Notes under the pieces: model-generated
The model's input: only the letters and a program-made list of their open reading frames with translations
What the model was told of the DNA's origin: nothing
The model's database searches: none
Translations under genes and position numbers: made by a program
NCBI GenBank assembly: GCA_905331475.1
Contig: CAJNYU010002217.1
Location: 22,824-86,823, forward strand
Source of the DNA: Rotaria socialis
Lineage: Eukaryota; Rotifera; Eurotatoria; Philodinida; Philodinidae
Length of the DNA: 64,000 nt
Direction of reading: 5' to 3'
Part shown: in pieces, positions 63,210 to 64,000 of the stretch
Layout: each line of letters opens with the position of its first letter
Numbering within the stretch: position 1 is the first letter of the stretch

Positions 63210-64000
63210 TTTATGATAAAAATTTCTACACAAGAAGAGTAAAGCAAACTGTTACAAAAGATAATTAGAAAATAATCGTGTATTGGCTATAGCTGACGAC
63301 GATGACGACGATGCAAACGAATATATTCAATATAGTAGTAAGCTGTCGGCTTAGTTAAATAAGAAAATAAAATTTAGAGAGAATAGGAGAAAATAAGAAA
63401 AGGAAAAAATGAAATGTTTCAGTTTGCCCTGGATGTTCTTTCTTCCTACTTAAACAGGCAAATGAACGTGGAGTTTTGTTGGTTATTGTAGAAAACACAT
63501 TCATTCATTTATATATATAGATAATAATATATTGGAGGACTATAGCCCATATTCATGGATGAACTATATCGACTAGAGAAATATTTTGTATGTAGCTCAT
63601 ATCATTTTATAAAACGAGTAGTAAAGTAATATTAGATGTTAATCAGAGTGATTTTATCCAATTCGATGATTTACTTTATATTGAATGACGTAAACTCCAA
63701 TGCTAACTGTTTTCTTTTCAGTCCATTGGGTATCTATCACATAGGTGAATATGAATTATTCAGAGGATCTTACTATTATTTGTTACCAGTAGATCAGTTT
63801 TATCTGTGTAAGAAATAGTATCTTTTCTGAAAGAAAAAAAAATGCGCACTATAGACTGTTGACTATAATATACTGCCGGAATACACTAGATACCCCATCT
63901 CTAAAGATGCAGCTGCATCAATGAGCTATTTACTTGAATCATGCTCTTCAATATAATTAGCTTACATCCACCAAACACATTCAATTCATTTTTCTGTTGA
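63210..64000. other. Region upstream of beta-tubulin
   Basis: AT-rich sequence expected to contain the tubulin promoter and 5' UTR. A 60-aa plus-strand frame at 63636-63818 has no features of a gene. Confidence 0.5.

Overview
The window is nuclear DNA of a small-genome animal, most likely a bdelloid rotifer (inference). It is AT-rich by eye. Most genes are cut by very short GT-AG introns of about 50-70 bp, and the conserved proteins are metazoan: SK channel, IgLON/lachesin-type protein, CAMSAP, INSIG and a TGF-beta ligand. The ADP-ribosyltransferase joined to NLRC3-type leucine-rich repeats, the F-box/LRR relic and the single-exon genes of bacterial or fungal character are patterns known from bdelloids. 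No species can be named from sequence alone.

Layout. 0-4.5 kb: SK-type Ca2+-activated K+ channel (-), 12 exons. 4.5-9.5 kb: no confident gene, one candidate alternative first exon. 9.5-12.6 kb: UBE2J1-type E2 (-) and a C2H2 zinc-finger gene (-) whose intron carries a hAT-type MITE. 12.6-17.5 kb: a TIR-bounded element, a tiny one-pass membrane protein (+), a RING protein (+) and a small secreted Cys-rich peptide (+). 17.5-23 kb: a GC-rich 41-bp-arm palindrome, a frameshifted F-box/LRR relic (-), and two convergent intronless metabolic genes, VOC/glyoxalase-like (+) and sulfotransferase-like (-). 23.7-27.7 kb: nucleoplasmin-like FKBP (-) and a CDT1-like licensing factor (-). 28.7-33.5 kb: CAMSAP (+), divergent from CDT1. 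35-45.6 kb: a three-Ig-domain gene (-) whose two large introns hold an intronless TGF-beta ligand, an intronless multipass membrane gene and a composite DNA transposon. 48-51.7 kb: INSIG (-) and RBM39 (-). 53.3-57.5 kb: ART-LRR fusion gene (-). 59.4 kb: an unrecognised Arg-rich protein (+). 61.5-63.2 kb: beta-tubulin (-).

No operon logic links the genes. They are mostly single-copy housekeeping or neuronal/developmental genes separated by AT-rich spacers. For the multi-exon genes I rebuilt exon joins by hand. In every gene called complete the exon lengths sum to a multiple of three and the phases match, which is the main support for the models. The least conventional parts are the ART-LRR gene with its duplicated exon-intron modules, the inverted-dimer transposon invaded by a GC-rich hairpin element, and the 18.8-22.8 kb stretch of mobile, relic and probably transferred genes.
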